From Clitoria ternatea (taxonomy: Eukaryota > Streptophyta > Magnoliopsida > Fabales > Fabaceae), in the NCBI GenBank assembly GCA_037962975.1, contig CM075673.1, forward strand, positions 165,560,667-165,624,666: 64,000 nucleotides of DNA, in the 5' to 3' direction. The translations under genes were made by a program, and so were the position numbers. The notes beneath the pieces were generated by a model. It made no database searches. It saw only the letters and a list, made by a program, of their open reading frames with translations, and was not told where the DNA came from. Below are positions 11,219 through 23,800 of this stretch, in pieces; the first letter of the stretch is position 1, and the number at the start of each line of letters is the position of its first letter.

Positions 11219-12832
11219 GGTAGTATCAAAGCTTCAATGCTCTTGCACACTTAGTTTTCTTTTCCATGAGGATGAACAATGGTGAGCCTGAGGTAGAAAT
11301 GCATCGATTTCGACAAGAGCAAAAATTTTGAAAATGGTTACCTTTTCATAACCAATCTCTGTCAAACTCGATGAAAGGAATTTCTTGATATGGAATGAGC
11401 AAGTAAAGTTTATGATTAGATGTCACAAGCTACATCACTAGGTTGTAAATCCATAAAGCACTCTCAAATTCCTTAGTGAAGAAGATTGCGATATTGAAAC
11501 TCTAAATCCTAAGTACCAAAAATGAGAAAAACAAAATTAATTGCTAGTATCGTGGCTTCTTTCATCAATGTTTGAATATCTCTTGATTAGGATGGTAGGA
11601 TGCACATATATGTTTCAGCTTTGGGATAAGATCCACTCATACTCCAACAAGATTACTCATGCAAAAAGTACATCAGCTTTGCTAGGAAATGAGAAGCCTT
11701 AAAAAAGGCACAAGTACCTTTTGAAATATTTTCTCAAAATAGAAAACTATAGTTGATGCTCTTGGATCAATAGAATCGTGATTACTAGTCAAAAGTATAT
11801 TGATTGTGTTTTTTAAGGCCTTAATGGTGAGTATGAATCCTTTATTTCTAATTTAATATGTAATATGAAACTAGATCCATATAACATTGATGATATTGAG
11901 TCTATGTTGTTAACATTTAAGGCTTGTCTAGTACACATCAAGAAGAGTGTGCCAGATGTGTTTTTTTGCTAACATTGTTCACAGACCAATAAATTCTCAA
12001 CCTAATTACCCTCAAGAAATGTATTCTAAATCCTCTAATAGTAATTAGACTCTTTCTATCGAAAATCCTCAATTTAATGGTCATAATCCCTAAATTTCTC
12101 AATTCATGGAAATCTTCAATACAATGCTTGACCTCATTTCTTTGGAAGAAGTTATGGTGGTTGTTATAGTGATGGTTGTCGTTATAGAGGTTATGGTGGT
12201 CCAGGTGGTTACAGATCTCACATATACTATTAGATTTGCAAAAAGCATGGACATGATGCTTCAGTTTGCTGGCATAGATTCTTTTATGGACATTCCTTTG
12301 CATCACCATAACCATGGTGTCATCCTTTTGCATCTTATGCTTATTTTCCTCAATAATATTATTTGTCTCATCCAAATTATCCTTAAACTTAGCTACACAC
12401 TCATATCTCATCTCTACTCCATAATTTCAACATCAACATCCTTATCCTCCACATCATCGGCTTTAGCATAATCTGGATTGGTATAATTCTTATCCTTCAG
12501 CATGTCATGCAAACATCATTACACCTCAATTTTAGGAATAGTATCCTAATTTTAGAGCAAGCCCATGTAACAACTTAGTCTTATGTTGGAAACTGAGTGG
12601 ATCTTGATGGATTTGACTCCATATACATGAGCAATGGCACTTCTGTTCCTATCAAGTCTGTTGTCACTTCACTTTTTCACCCTGCCACTACACTATCTCT
12701 CACAATTCTTTTCTTAGTTCCTAATATCAACAAAAAATTATTGAGTGCGAGTCAATTGCCAGAGATAATAATGTTTTCTTTGAATTTCATCCCTCACACT
12801 ACCTTGTGGAATTTCAGGCCATTAAGTAAGTG
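11219..12832 (+). pseudogene. Ty1/copia gag-protease remnant
   Basis: Pieces in order: PISVKLDERNFLIWNEQVKF near 11350-11410 (start of the copia Gag/UBN2 domain); LWDKIHSYSNKITHAK near 11620; SFISNLICNMKLDPYNIDDIESML near 11840-11910; a zinc-knuckle remnant ICKKHGHDASVCWH near 12233-12275 in which the first cysteine is lost; then from 12597 LDGFDSIYMSNGTSVPIKSV and LVPNINKKLLSASQL, the protease/GAG-pre-integrase region. Numerous stops and frameshifts are present. Homology stops at about 12830 with no integrase or RT. Confidence 0.8.
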
Positions 12833-13500
12833 CTGCTTTTAAACGATTGATGCACTTGCGAAAGTATTCATCCAATGAATTCGCATCAATACGTTCAACA
12901 ACCCTTAAAGCTTGAGCTCCAATATCAAATATCATATTAACTTGAGCATTAAAGTGTCTTTGTAAATGACACTCTATTTCACCTCACAAAATGAGATACC
13001 GATGTGTTGGATAGAGTGACATCAAGATCCTATGATCCCACTGGACTTAGAATGATAATACTGAATCCCCAATAAACTAATGCTAGATATAAAGAACATC
13101 AATACCTGACATTCAAAATGGAAAATCTATCCCCTCTATATCGGACATATTAGAATGCATTAAGTTTGTACCCTTTGAGACTGATGGGTTACTAGGGAAA
13201 TATGCTCTTTTGAGACCTAAAGTGGCAATGTACAAAGTAGTTGAGTGGAAGAGCCATGTTAGTTGATAAGTGCCTTCTAATAAGATCTAAGAAAAGTTGC
13301 TCAAGGATAAAAGCATTGAGTCCCTCGCTTAGCTAGGATGTAGAGTCTAATCCCAACACCACTAGTGCACTAAAGGAATACTTTTGTGGCCATGTTTTCT
13401 GTGAAAATCTATTAGTTTGATGTTTTCATCATGATGTATACCAATCACACTCTTTTATGCTTTACTTTGGGATAAATTCAAATACAAGTCTAGTTTTTGT
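12833..13500. other. Unassigned, probably transposon-derived sequence
   Basis: On the minus strand at about 12985-12840 a short open stretch reads ECHLQRHFNAQVNMIFDIG and continues ALRVVERIDANSLDEYF. I do not recognise it. The rest shows no frame or repeat that I can assign. Confidence 0.3.
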
Positions 13501-13504
13501 TTTT

Positions 13505-14615
13505 GTCTTTGCTTAGGGACAAACAAAAGTTTAGTTTAAGGTTTTTGATGTGTTCCCAAAATGTATTTTTTTAGTCATATTTTGTTCGGATTTTCAATAA
13601 ATATCTTAGAATTTGTTTTAGTTTTGTCTAGTTTTAGTTTGTTTCGACGTTTTGGCTCATTTATATTTTATTTTTCTGTTTTGCAGGTAAACAAGTAATA
13701 AATTCCCAATTTTGGGTTCAAAAATGGTTGCAAGCATAAACTAAAGAAGAACGGAGTTCAAGAAGAGTCAGAGTTGGGCTAACTAGGCTCAATGAAGCCA
13801 AAGAAGGCTTCCATGGCCACTGAGTGGACTCCACGACGAGGCCATAGGTGCATCATCTTGATAATGGAGTTGGTATGACCTTGGTTTAATCTGCCTTTTG
13901 ACTCTGTTTGGACCGGGTCCAGTTACATTAGTTAGTGTTAATGGGTTTTTAGAGACATCAGTCAAACCTAGTTAAAGAGCGAAGATCGTATTAAAGTAAT
14001 CCTAGCTTTTGAGTTTTAGTTTGGGGAGTTGTTCATAGAGTACTTCATGGAATCGTGAAAAGACAGTGATGACTCATCTCTTTTCTCGATGTATTCTTAG
14101 TGTTACTTTTGTTTTCTCTATTGATAATTCATGATGATGAGTGGTATATGTTCTTTTATGACCTTACCATCATGAGAGAGTAATTTCTTTAGCCTCTTAG
14201 TGATGTAAGAGTAATCACAATTAGAGATTTGTATAACTTGTTGATTTACTTATTTTGAGTTCATGTCCTAATTATTTTGTATTTTGGGCTAGATTTACTT
14301 AATTTCTTATAAAGGAATTATAACAATCTTAAAAGAGATAATTAATATCGTAAGATTGATTTCAACATTTGAACCTCAGGGACTCATTAACCTAAGCAAT
14401 TTAATATACATGAATCGTTTAATGTTCATAGGTCTATCTAATAATTAAGATGAAACGAAACTCCCAAAAGTATTTTTTTCATAATTAAATTTACAATGTT
14501 TATGTGTTATATTTTAGTTGTCTTTGTATTTTATAAACCAAAATCATTATTTACTTAAACTAAAGTGTAAAGACCTAAGTGACAATCCCTATGGAATCGA
14601 TGTTTTTATCACACA
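13505..14615 (+). mobile_element. Athila/Tat-type gypsy LTR remnant
   Basis: The segment gcttagggacaaacaaaagt (13511-13530), followed by a degenerate purine tract and tgatgtg at 13546, matches the conserved 3' pre-LTR block of Athila/Tat-type plant gypsy elements. The following ~1.07 kb ends near gacaatccctatggaatcga (about 14581-14600), typical of the LTR 3' end. No primer site or coding region follows. Assignment rests on remembered family features. Confidence 0.45.
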
Positions 14616-14829
14616 ATAAAACTCATATTTATGGATGATTTTAGTCGTGGTTTTAAAGTTAATTGGGAGTAGAGACATCTTTTTTTTAGTATGAAAAATG
14701 ATTGAAATTTAGGAAGTTATGTGATCAAGTACCATCTTTCAATATCCAAGATACAACTCTTCAAGTTTGTGATGTAACGGGGTTCTCATTGGATATACTA
14801 GCCCGACAAGATGAAGGAGACCATTGCAA

Positions 14830-15590
14830 CATGTTAAGGTGACGACAGATTTGGAAGATGTTATTATGTGGTCATGATAGCTCTGTGGTGGATTCTTGGA
14901 GGAATATCTATCACTGGCTTATGAAACTTGGTGATGATCATCCCCAACAACGTAATTTAAGCTATATTGAACATCAAACTTTCATGTGGCTAGCGTCTAT
15001 TGAGGCTCTCCTCTCAATTGTCCTTGCTATTATATGCATACAGAAGCCACAATTCATTGCCTTGGGGATTGTACTTGGCCAAGCGAATTTAGTGCCATCA
15101 CCTCCATTTTAATAGTAACATTTTCCTTGATATGCAGGATCATTATTATGGGTTGTTATTTATGGTTACGACATGGATGATTCAAGGTATCTGGTGTTCT
15201 CATCGGGAGTTTTCTACCTTGTTAGGAACTACTAGGCACCAACAATAGTCCAATAATAGGTGTTTTGGTCTGCACCACCTATATTAGTGTCTGAACTAAT
15301 AGGTGTTTTGGCCACTCGACTATAACTCATGCAGAACTTATGGCGATCCTTATTGGTCTTACATTGTGCCTAAAGAAACGCATTACAAGACTCATTTGTC
15401 ATTCTGATTCGTTGCAAGCCATCAAGCTTGTGGAGGAGCAAAAAGACCAACACACGACTATGCAAATTTGCATGTTCAAACACGGAACAATTAGAACGTG
15501 TGTAGCTAGAACATACACTTAGGGAGGCCGAGCATGCAACAAACTTTTTCGCTAAGAAAGGAGCCATCTAAAGCCATCATAACCGGATCC
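14830..15590 (+). pseudogene. LINE (non-LTR) C-terminal RNase H remnant
   Basis: A frame at 14858-15112 contains DSWRNIYHWLMKLGDDHP. A second frame from about 15318 reads THAELMAILIGLTLCLKKRI followed by HSDSLQAIKLVEE. After a frameshift near 15520 it reads LREAEHATNFFAKKGA. The order H-A-E-L...SDS-AI..V....H.REAN..AD.LAKKG is that of the RNase H-like domain (RVT_3 type) at the C-terminus of many plant LINE ORF2 copies. Stops lie between the pieces and no reverse transcriptase core is visible. Confidence 0.6.
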
Positions 15591-16520
15591 TTCAGTTTGT
15601 CAAATGGGGGTTTAGGTAATAAAAAAGAGCCTAAATTAAAATTGGACCAATTAAACTTGATTAAATAAGAACGCATATCTAATTCCGCATTTTATCAAGT
15701 TAGATCAGGTTGTAAGTAATTTGTTATATTTTTCTTTTCTTTTACTAACATGAAAAAATCTCTCTCTACGCCGTTTTACTTAATTTAGTATTGTAGTTGA
15801 TTTGGATTATAAAAAAATTGGTATACATTGATGAGTTGTATATTTTCTATTTGTCACCAAAATAGCAAAAAAATGTAAACATGATAAGTGGGAAGCCCGC
15901 CAATCTCGTGGGTTGAAACGGGTTAGGCTTGAGTTGCAACTCGCATTCAAAAATAGTCTTTTTAGTCCAGCCTAAAAAAAGTCTGAGCATGTCATAGGTT
16001 AGGTCGAACAACACATTTTAACACCTCTAAACCCAACTATAATTATAAGATTTTAGTCTAAAACGTTTGTCCTTCTTCTTAGAAGATACTAAAGGATTTG
16101 TGACTCTCATTATATAAACCTTAACTCCTTAAACATATTAAGTCTGTGGGCTATTAAAATTCTAACATGATATCAAAGCTTAAATATTTTATAACACTAA
16201 TTCAATAAAAGAATATTAAAACTAAAAAAGAACAGGGACATTGAGACTCATTTTAAAAAAATGCCTGAGCTAAAATAATAATAATAAGATCTTTGAGTTA
16301 CTATAAGTATACATGAGACCCAAAACAAGTCACAACCTAATTAAACTTAAATGGAAGTGTTAGAAGTCTCGTATTAAAAAAATGTTTATGGTGTACAAAG
16401 AACTAGAAAACATCAAAAGAGTGATAGTTTAGTGAGCAATGTAGCCTAAATTATGAAGAAGTTTCACATTTAATGTGAAGAGTAATAATAAGTTTTAACT
16501 AATGATTAAGAGAGTGATTA

Positions 16521-16649
16521 GTTTGCCGTCGAGAAAATAGAGTTGAATTAAAGTAAAATATTTAAAGGTTGATATTAATTCTTCACGCCGTTCGAAATAA
16601 TCAAACTCTATTGACATGTAATATCAAAATCTTGCTTCAAATGCCAAAC
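16521..16649. mobile_element. MITE, GTTTGGT-ended family, copy A
   Basis: The left end gtttgccgtcgagaaaatag and right end aaatgccaaac form imperfect terminal inverted repeats. The core ttaaaggttgatattaattc is shared with the other copies in this window. No coding capacity. Confidence 0.55.
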
Positions 16650-17380
16650 ATCCTCTAAACCCATCTAGCTAGCTCCAACTAAAATGAAAAGATGAGGTAA
16701 AAAGAAAAAAGAAAAACGAGATGAGGTATAAAAGTAAAAATATTAGAAAAGGAGATGGTATAGTAATAGTATGAGTTGATGGGATGGATTGCGACAGCAG
16801 CTGACTCCGAGCGTGATCATCAATTATTTTTATCCATTCTCACTGTAAGCCACGCGCAGCATGCGGACAATCCAGTCCCTTTCTTGCAATTCATTAGGGA
16901 ACATACACTACTTCAATTACTTACCCAGATTTTATTTAAGCAATTAGTTGGGATTTTAAATTAATTCTTGAAATTATTCACTCAGATTTGGATCTCAGCT
17001 CTACCCTCCATATTAAGTGTACGTTTAATATACAATTAAGAAAATAGAGTTATATAAATAAAAAAAATTTAAAGGTTCATATTGATTTTTTACATCATTT
17101 AAGATAGTTAAAACTTCACAGAATGTTTTTTAAAGATTGGTCTAACTAAGATGTAACCAACCCAACAGAATATGATTAAAATTAGTAGCTAAGGGATGAG
17201 TCTAGTTGAAATTATTTTCTTTTAATATTGATTTATTGAAAAAAATTATTAACAATATATATCTTATTAGAGGTAATATTCATGTTACCATGAAACTACT
17301 TTTTTATGAAGAAGGTGAATATTTTAATATAAGTAGACTTTCTGATGTGTGTGTATATATATATACACACGACTATACCA

Positions 17381-17527
17381 GTTTGGTTCGTAGTTAAGGA
17401 AACAGATTTATGAAAATAAAAAATCTAAAAGTTAATATTAATTTTTCACATCGTTTTAGACAATCAAATTTTAATTTAACTGTAAGATCTTTTTTTAGCT
17501 GATTAAAACCCCAACTGAAAACTAAAC
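17381..17527. mobile_element. MITE, GTTTGGT-ended family, copy B
   Basis: Left end gtttggttcgtagttaagg, right end caactgaaaactaaac. The core ctaaaagttaatattaattt matches copies A and C. Confidence 0.6.
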
Positions 17528-17996
17528 ATGTTACTTTGATGTAATCTATCACTATAAAAACACTATTCTTGAAAATTAGAGTTAAGTGAATAATAAATAA
17601 AATTTAGTTAGTTAAGTGAAAATTACAATTAGTAATTATTTACAAATAATTATATCAGAATGTTAAATTTTAAATTTGCTTCGTTTAATAATTTAATAAT
17701 TTAAACTATTTGAAGCTTAATGCATTTATTTATTTAATGTTTTGGTTTAATATATTTTGTTTGAGTTAAAAAAAAACACTATTGTAGATAACAAAATTCT
17801 CACTAACCACTTGGTCATGGATTAAAGATAAAAACAATCTCCTGACCACTAGCGTTTAATGGTATTTAATTAATTAAATAAATGAACTTATTAACATATA
17901 AAAAAATTACGCATAACTTAACAGTTCAAAGTTGTAATGAAATCATAAATAACAGAGAGAAATTATATTTATACAAAATAAGATGAATATGATAGA

Positions 17997-20830
17997 TATA
18001 ACACCCTCTGTTACACCTTAATAAATTCTAGAAAAATTCATAAATTTTTTTTTTTACTAAAGATATGTTTGTTAAAAAGAAACTATCGGAATAAATTATA
18101 TACATTATTTCTGAAATACCTCAATATTATTAAAACTTTATAAAGTATTTGTACATTCATCCGAAGAAAATAAACATTAAACATTATAAGAAAGAGAGGA
18201 AACTCCATGGCCCAAGAGCAGTTGCCTAATGACATTATTTATTCATTGGACCACGGTATTCATACCGAGCTCCCTTTCTAGAACGTGCTATATATACTGT
18301 CAATGTTCTTCCATCCTTCCCTCTGTACGAACCATTAATTTAAAACATATGAAACAAAAACATAGAGAAAGGAGTGAGAAACAGAATATAATATTCCCAA
18401 ATGGGACATAAGCAATAAAGGGTTTTCACAAACTAGTATAATAATATCAATCACAATCACAAGCACAATCAATTTATGAATGTATGAATGATATGTCATA
18501 TCTTCATCATAACTTATTTATACATGTGGGCCCCTTAAATTTTAATTTGCACTGGGCCAACCAGGAGTTTACACTGTTCCATAATTCCGGATAATAATAA
18601 CATGAACAGCTCAACTGGCATGGAAACACTTAGAGACTAGTCAGATTGAAAAGGTTTTTATTGTGAAAGTACCCGACACTAGGGAGCTACCCCAGGTCCC
18701 CTGAAGCACCCTTTCACACCCTCTCATCCCAAGGCTCACAATTAAGCCTCCTCTAATGTATCCTCGGTTTCTATAATCCGTCCCCAGACAATATCATTTT
18801 GTTTCTCTTCGATGATTCATGATGCATGAACTACTCGCGTATTTAGTTGGTTAAGGCTTTTAGAAACTCAATTATATTATCAGGGCCTATGGATCATGAC
18901 ATAGCCACCCCAGTAAACTGTACTTTTTCAACTTCTCAAATACGCACATAAAATTTTAGTACAGTTCCTTTTCAAATCACAAATCAAATCTCTTTATAAA
19001 TTTGAGTTTCAAAGCCTTAAATATATTTCATAACCTGTCAATTCAAAATTAATTTCTAAAAACTTAAATTTGGAATTATCAATATTTAAAACCTTAGTAC
19101 TTGAAAATTTTGTATAATATTTTTATACATTTAAATAATACGTATATATATATATTAAAAAAATTTATTCTTATAAAATAAATTCTCTTTCTTTTTCTTC
19201 TGATAAACTAACTAAAAATCTAAATTTTAGTAAAGATATATACATATATATTAAAAGATAAAAAGAGATTTCTAAAAACTTATGTAGTTTTCTAAGAAAT
19301 TTCTTAAAAGTAATTTGAATAAATATAAAAAAATAAATAAATAAAGAAGTAGGAGATAAGTAATTTCTTACTGAATTTTAGCTTTCCGCCATGCTTGTTA
19401 TATGCTCAAACTCCACAATAAAAGATTATCAATCATAATCAAACATTGTCAATCACAATCAAAACATCATAAAGCATAAATAAATATTAACAATCATAAT
19501 CAAATCAAATAATTAAACATTAGTTATAAATATGATAATTTAAAATTCAATAATTATTTAAATTAATAAATTTTGTTTTAAGTTCTATGGTCAATTCCTC
19601 ACACAGGTCTATGTAAATCCAAGATAGTCCAGTCCTTGCATAGGTATAGTTCAGTCCATATAGGTCATAAATAGTCCAAGTCCTTGCATAGGTTCAGTCA
19701 AGTTCGTAATAGTTCAAGTCTTTGCATAGGTTCAATCCAGTCCGCATAGGTCATAATAGTTCAAGTTCTTAAATATTTTAGATATTAAGTTACATAAGAT
19801 GCTTAATTTATTAATAACAATTATTATAAATTTTAAGTTAAAAGTTATTATTTTAAAATAATAATATTGTTATGTTTAAAAGGAGTAGGGGACTCCTCCC
19901 AATATTCTTATGTAATTTCATATTATATCCTTAATCTCACCCCCCCTTACCTTGATTTGCTACCAAAAGTGAATTCGCTCTGCGCCTCCAAGTTCTAACA
20001 AAATATTAATACTAATTTATTTCAGTATAAGCTTAAGATGAAAATTAAGATTGCTATCAGAATGATAAATAGTAAATATGCATAGTAATAATAAATAGTA
20101 ACGGTAAATGGTAAGTCATTAATAGTAACGGTAAATAGTAATTTTTGAATAGTAATAGTAAATAGTAAATTGTGAATAGTAACTTTTTGAATAGTAGTGG
20201 TAAACGGTAAATCATGAACAATAACAGTGAATAGTAAATTTTGAATAGTAACGGTAAATAGTAAATTTTGAATAGTAACAGTAAATAGTAAAAATAACAC
20301 AGCGATAATTTATTTTTACTATAGTAACTTATTCATAATAGTACTAGTATATCGATGGTTTAAGAGTGCTAAAAAAATAAACTAAAATTATAAAAATAAT
20401 ATAGAAGAAAGTTATTACCTTACACCTCCGGCAGAACTTCTTTTTACCAAAAGAATTTACTCTCCACTAATTTCTTACGCACTATCTCTCTAGATTCTCT
20501 CTCTAATTTTTGTGTGGAAATGTTGTAAATGAGCCATCTATTTATAGGAAGAAAATTTCACTATTTAAGATTATTTAATTATTTATTTTACTATTCATGA
20601 TGTAAGCGATGATGTAATTAAGCGATGATGTAAGCGATGATGTCGACAGTGGCATTTTGGTTATTAAATGAAAGGTTAAGGGTATTTTTGTCATTCTAAA
20701 AAAATGAAAAAAATATAAAAATTCCAAAAATTTATAAATTATATAACAATCAAAAAGTTCTAAAGAACTATAATCAAATTCCTTTGAAATTTTATTTTAA
20801 ATAATAAATAATGAAATTAGGGGTGTTACA
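17997..20830 (-). repeat. 3' LTR of the chromovirus (2834 bp)
   Basis: On the minus strand it begins TGTAACACCCC and ends GGTGTTATA, so the 3' dinucleotide is TA rather than CA; both LTRs share this. It contains the same TATA box (20538-20547), the GATGTAAGCGAT repeats (20599-20646) and the AATAGTAA minisatellite (about 20060-20300) as the 5' LTR. Confidence 0.95.
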
Positions 20831-20850
20831 ACTCTACTCCCCTAAAAAAA
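20831..20850 (-). promoter_or_regulatory. Polypurine tract
   Basis: Directly inside the 3' LTR the minus strand reads TTAGGGGAGTAGAGT before TGTAACACC. This is the expected position for the plus-strand primer of reverse transcription. Confidence 0.75.
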
Positions 20851-20875
20851 ATTTCGTCCTCGAAATTTACACTTT

Positions 20876-23800
20876 TTAGTAAAACAATTGGGGATGAGAC
20901 TCTTTCATCTCATTTTCTAGTTCCCATGTAGCATCTTCCCCTCTCGTTTCACTCCAAATGACCTTCACGAGTGGAATTTCCTTGTCTCTTAGCTTTTTTA
21001 TTCTTCTGTCAGCTATTCTGACAGGTGGTGCATCATATGTAAGATTATCTTTAACTTGTATGACATCAGGTTCAATAACATGTGTAGGATCAGATATATA
21101 CTTTCGTAAGTTTGACACATGAAAAACATTATGGATATTAGAAAGAAAAGGTGGTAATGCTATTTGGTAGGCAAGAGGACTAACTTTATGAATTATTTGA
21201 TATGGACCAATAAATCTAGGAGTTAGTTTTCGAGATTTCATTGCCCGACCGACCCCAGTCGTAGGTATGACTTTCAAGAATACATGATCACCTTCTTGAA
21301 ATTCGAGCGGCTTTCTTCTTTTGTCATAGTAACTTTTCTGCCTGCTTTGTGTTGCCTTCATCTTTTCCTGAACTATTTTGATTTTATCCATGGTTTGTTG
21401 TACCAACTCTGGTCCTAGCATCAAGTTTTCACCAGTCTCAAACCAACATAGCGGGGTCCTACATTTTCTTCCATATAATGCTTCAAAAGGTGCCATGCCA
21501 ATGCTAGCATGGAAACTGTTGTTGTAAGTAAACTCCACATATGGTAAGAATTGATTCCAACTTCCTTTATGCTCTAACACACAAGCTCGTAACAAGTCCT
21601 CTAGAGATTGGATTGTTCTTTCTGATTGTCCATCCGTCTGAGGATGATATGCTGAACTTAGACGCAGTCTTGTTCCCAAAGCCTTGTGTAAGCTCTTCCA
21701 GAATTGCGATGTAAAACGAGGGTCCCGATCAGAAATGATACTTGAAGGAATTCCATGCAATCTCACAATCTCCTCTATATATAATTTTGCCAGTTTCTCC
21801 ATAGAGTAACGAATATTGATGGGAATAAAGTGGGCAGATTTGGTTAATCTATCAACTATTACCCATATTGAATCATGTCCTAATGGAGTTTTAGGTAGAG
21901 AAGTCACAAAGTCCATGGTAATGCCATCCCATTTCCATTCCGGTATTTCCATTGATTGTAGCATTCCAGGGGGTTTTTGGTGTTCTACTTTAACCTTCTG
22001 GCAAATTAGACATGCAGCCACGTACTCTGCCACTGCTTTCTTCATTCCAGGCCACCAAAATAACTTCTTCAAATCTTGATACATTTTAGTAGCTCCGGGA
22101 TGAATGCTCATATAACTTTTGTGTCCTTCTTCCAGAATTGCTTTCCTCAACTCCTCTTGATCAGGGATACACACTCGATCTTTATACCTCAGTAATTGGT
22201 CATTTCTTACATTGAACTCGACTTCTTTTCCTTGTTTCAAGAGTTCTTTCTTTTCTTGCAGGAATTCATCATCTCTTTGAGCCTCTAAAACTTGCCTCAG
22301 GAATTCACTTGTCACTTGCAACGCTCCTAATCTATAGCTATTAGCATTAACCTTTACTGCTAGGTTAAGATCTCTGAAGTTTTCTATCAATTCCAGCTCT
22401 TTAATCATCATTGTGGACGTATGCAGAGACTTTCGACTTAAAGCATCAACTACTATGTTCGCTTTTCCAGGATGGTACTGTAACTCAAAGTCGTAATCCT
22501 TTAAGAACTCCATCCACCTCCGTTGCCTCATGTTTAACTCCTTTTGGTCGAATAAATACTTGAGACTCTTATGATCGCTAAACACATCGAATATTGCACC
22601 GTATAGATAATGTCTCCAAATCTTTAAGGCAAAGACTACAGCGGCTAATTCTAAGTCATGGGTAGGGTAGTTAATCTCATGTTGCCTTAATTGGCGTGAC
22701 GCATAGGCTACAACCTTCTTGTCTTGCATGAGTACACTTCCTAGTCCTTGTTTAGACGCATCACAGTAAACTTCAAAACTTCGATGTGGATCGGGGAGTA
22801 CTAACACCGGCGCAGAAGTAAGTCGATCTTTCAGCTCTTGAAAACTATTTTCGCATTGTGTCGTCCACACAAAAGGTTGTCCTTTCCGTGTTAGCTTGGT
22901 CAGTGGGTATGCTAACTTTGAAAATCCTTCGATGAATCTCCTATAGTATCCAGCCAAGCCCAAGAAACTTCTAATCTCAGTGATCGTGGTTGGTCTCTCC
23001 CATTTTAAAACTGCCTCCACCTTGGAAGGGTCTACTGCTATTCCTCCTTGACTAATTACATGTCCTAAAAAGTTCACTTCTTCCAACCAGAATTCACACT
23101 TCGACAGCTTTGCATACAGTTGTTTCTTTTTCAGGATTTCCAACACAACCTTCAAGTGTTCAACATGTTCTTCTTTGCTTTTAGAGTACACTAATATATC
23201 ATCAATGAACACCACTACAAATTTATCTAGATATGGATGAAAAATCCTATTCATGTAATCCATGAATACGGCTGGTGCATTAGTTACACCAAAAGGCATT
23301 ACTAGATATTCGTAATGGCCATAGCGTGTTCTAAAAGCAGTTTTTGGTACATCTTCTTTCTTCACCTTTATTTGATGGTATCCAGACCTCAAATCAATCT
23401 TGGAGAACACTGTGGCACCACGCAGCTGATCCATCAAGTCATCAATTCTTGGCAGAGGATATTTGTTCTTGATCGTCACCTTGTTCAGTTGCCGATAATC
23501 TACACACAACCTCATGCTACCATCCTTTTTCTTAACCAACAACACTGGTGCACCCCAGGGGGATACACTGGGTCGTATAAACTGCTTCTCTATCATCTCT
23601 TCAAGTTGTTTCTTTAACTCTGCTAATTCTAGAGGTGACATTCGGTATGGTGCAATTGAAATGGGTCCAACTCCAGGTACTAGATCAATGGCAAATTCCA
23701 CATCTCTTTCTGGGGGTAAACCAGGGATATCTTCAGGAAAAACGTCAGGAAATTCACACACAACCGGCAGATTTTTGATTTTTGATTCTTGCTCTCCTTT

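Larger units (their letters stand above)
15600..17991. other. Intergenic AT-rich DNA with MITE copies
   Basis: No coding region is supported. Two members of a GTTTGGT-ended MITE family lie here (16521-16649, 17381-17527), plus a weaker, partial relative near 17020-17130. Confidence 0.5.

Noticed and set aside
20022..20300. 92-codon LLFTVTIQ-repeat frame (also 27461-27739) as a small protein
   Set aside because: It is the AATAGTAA minisatellite read on the minus strand, present identically in both LTRs.
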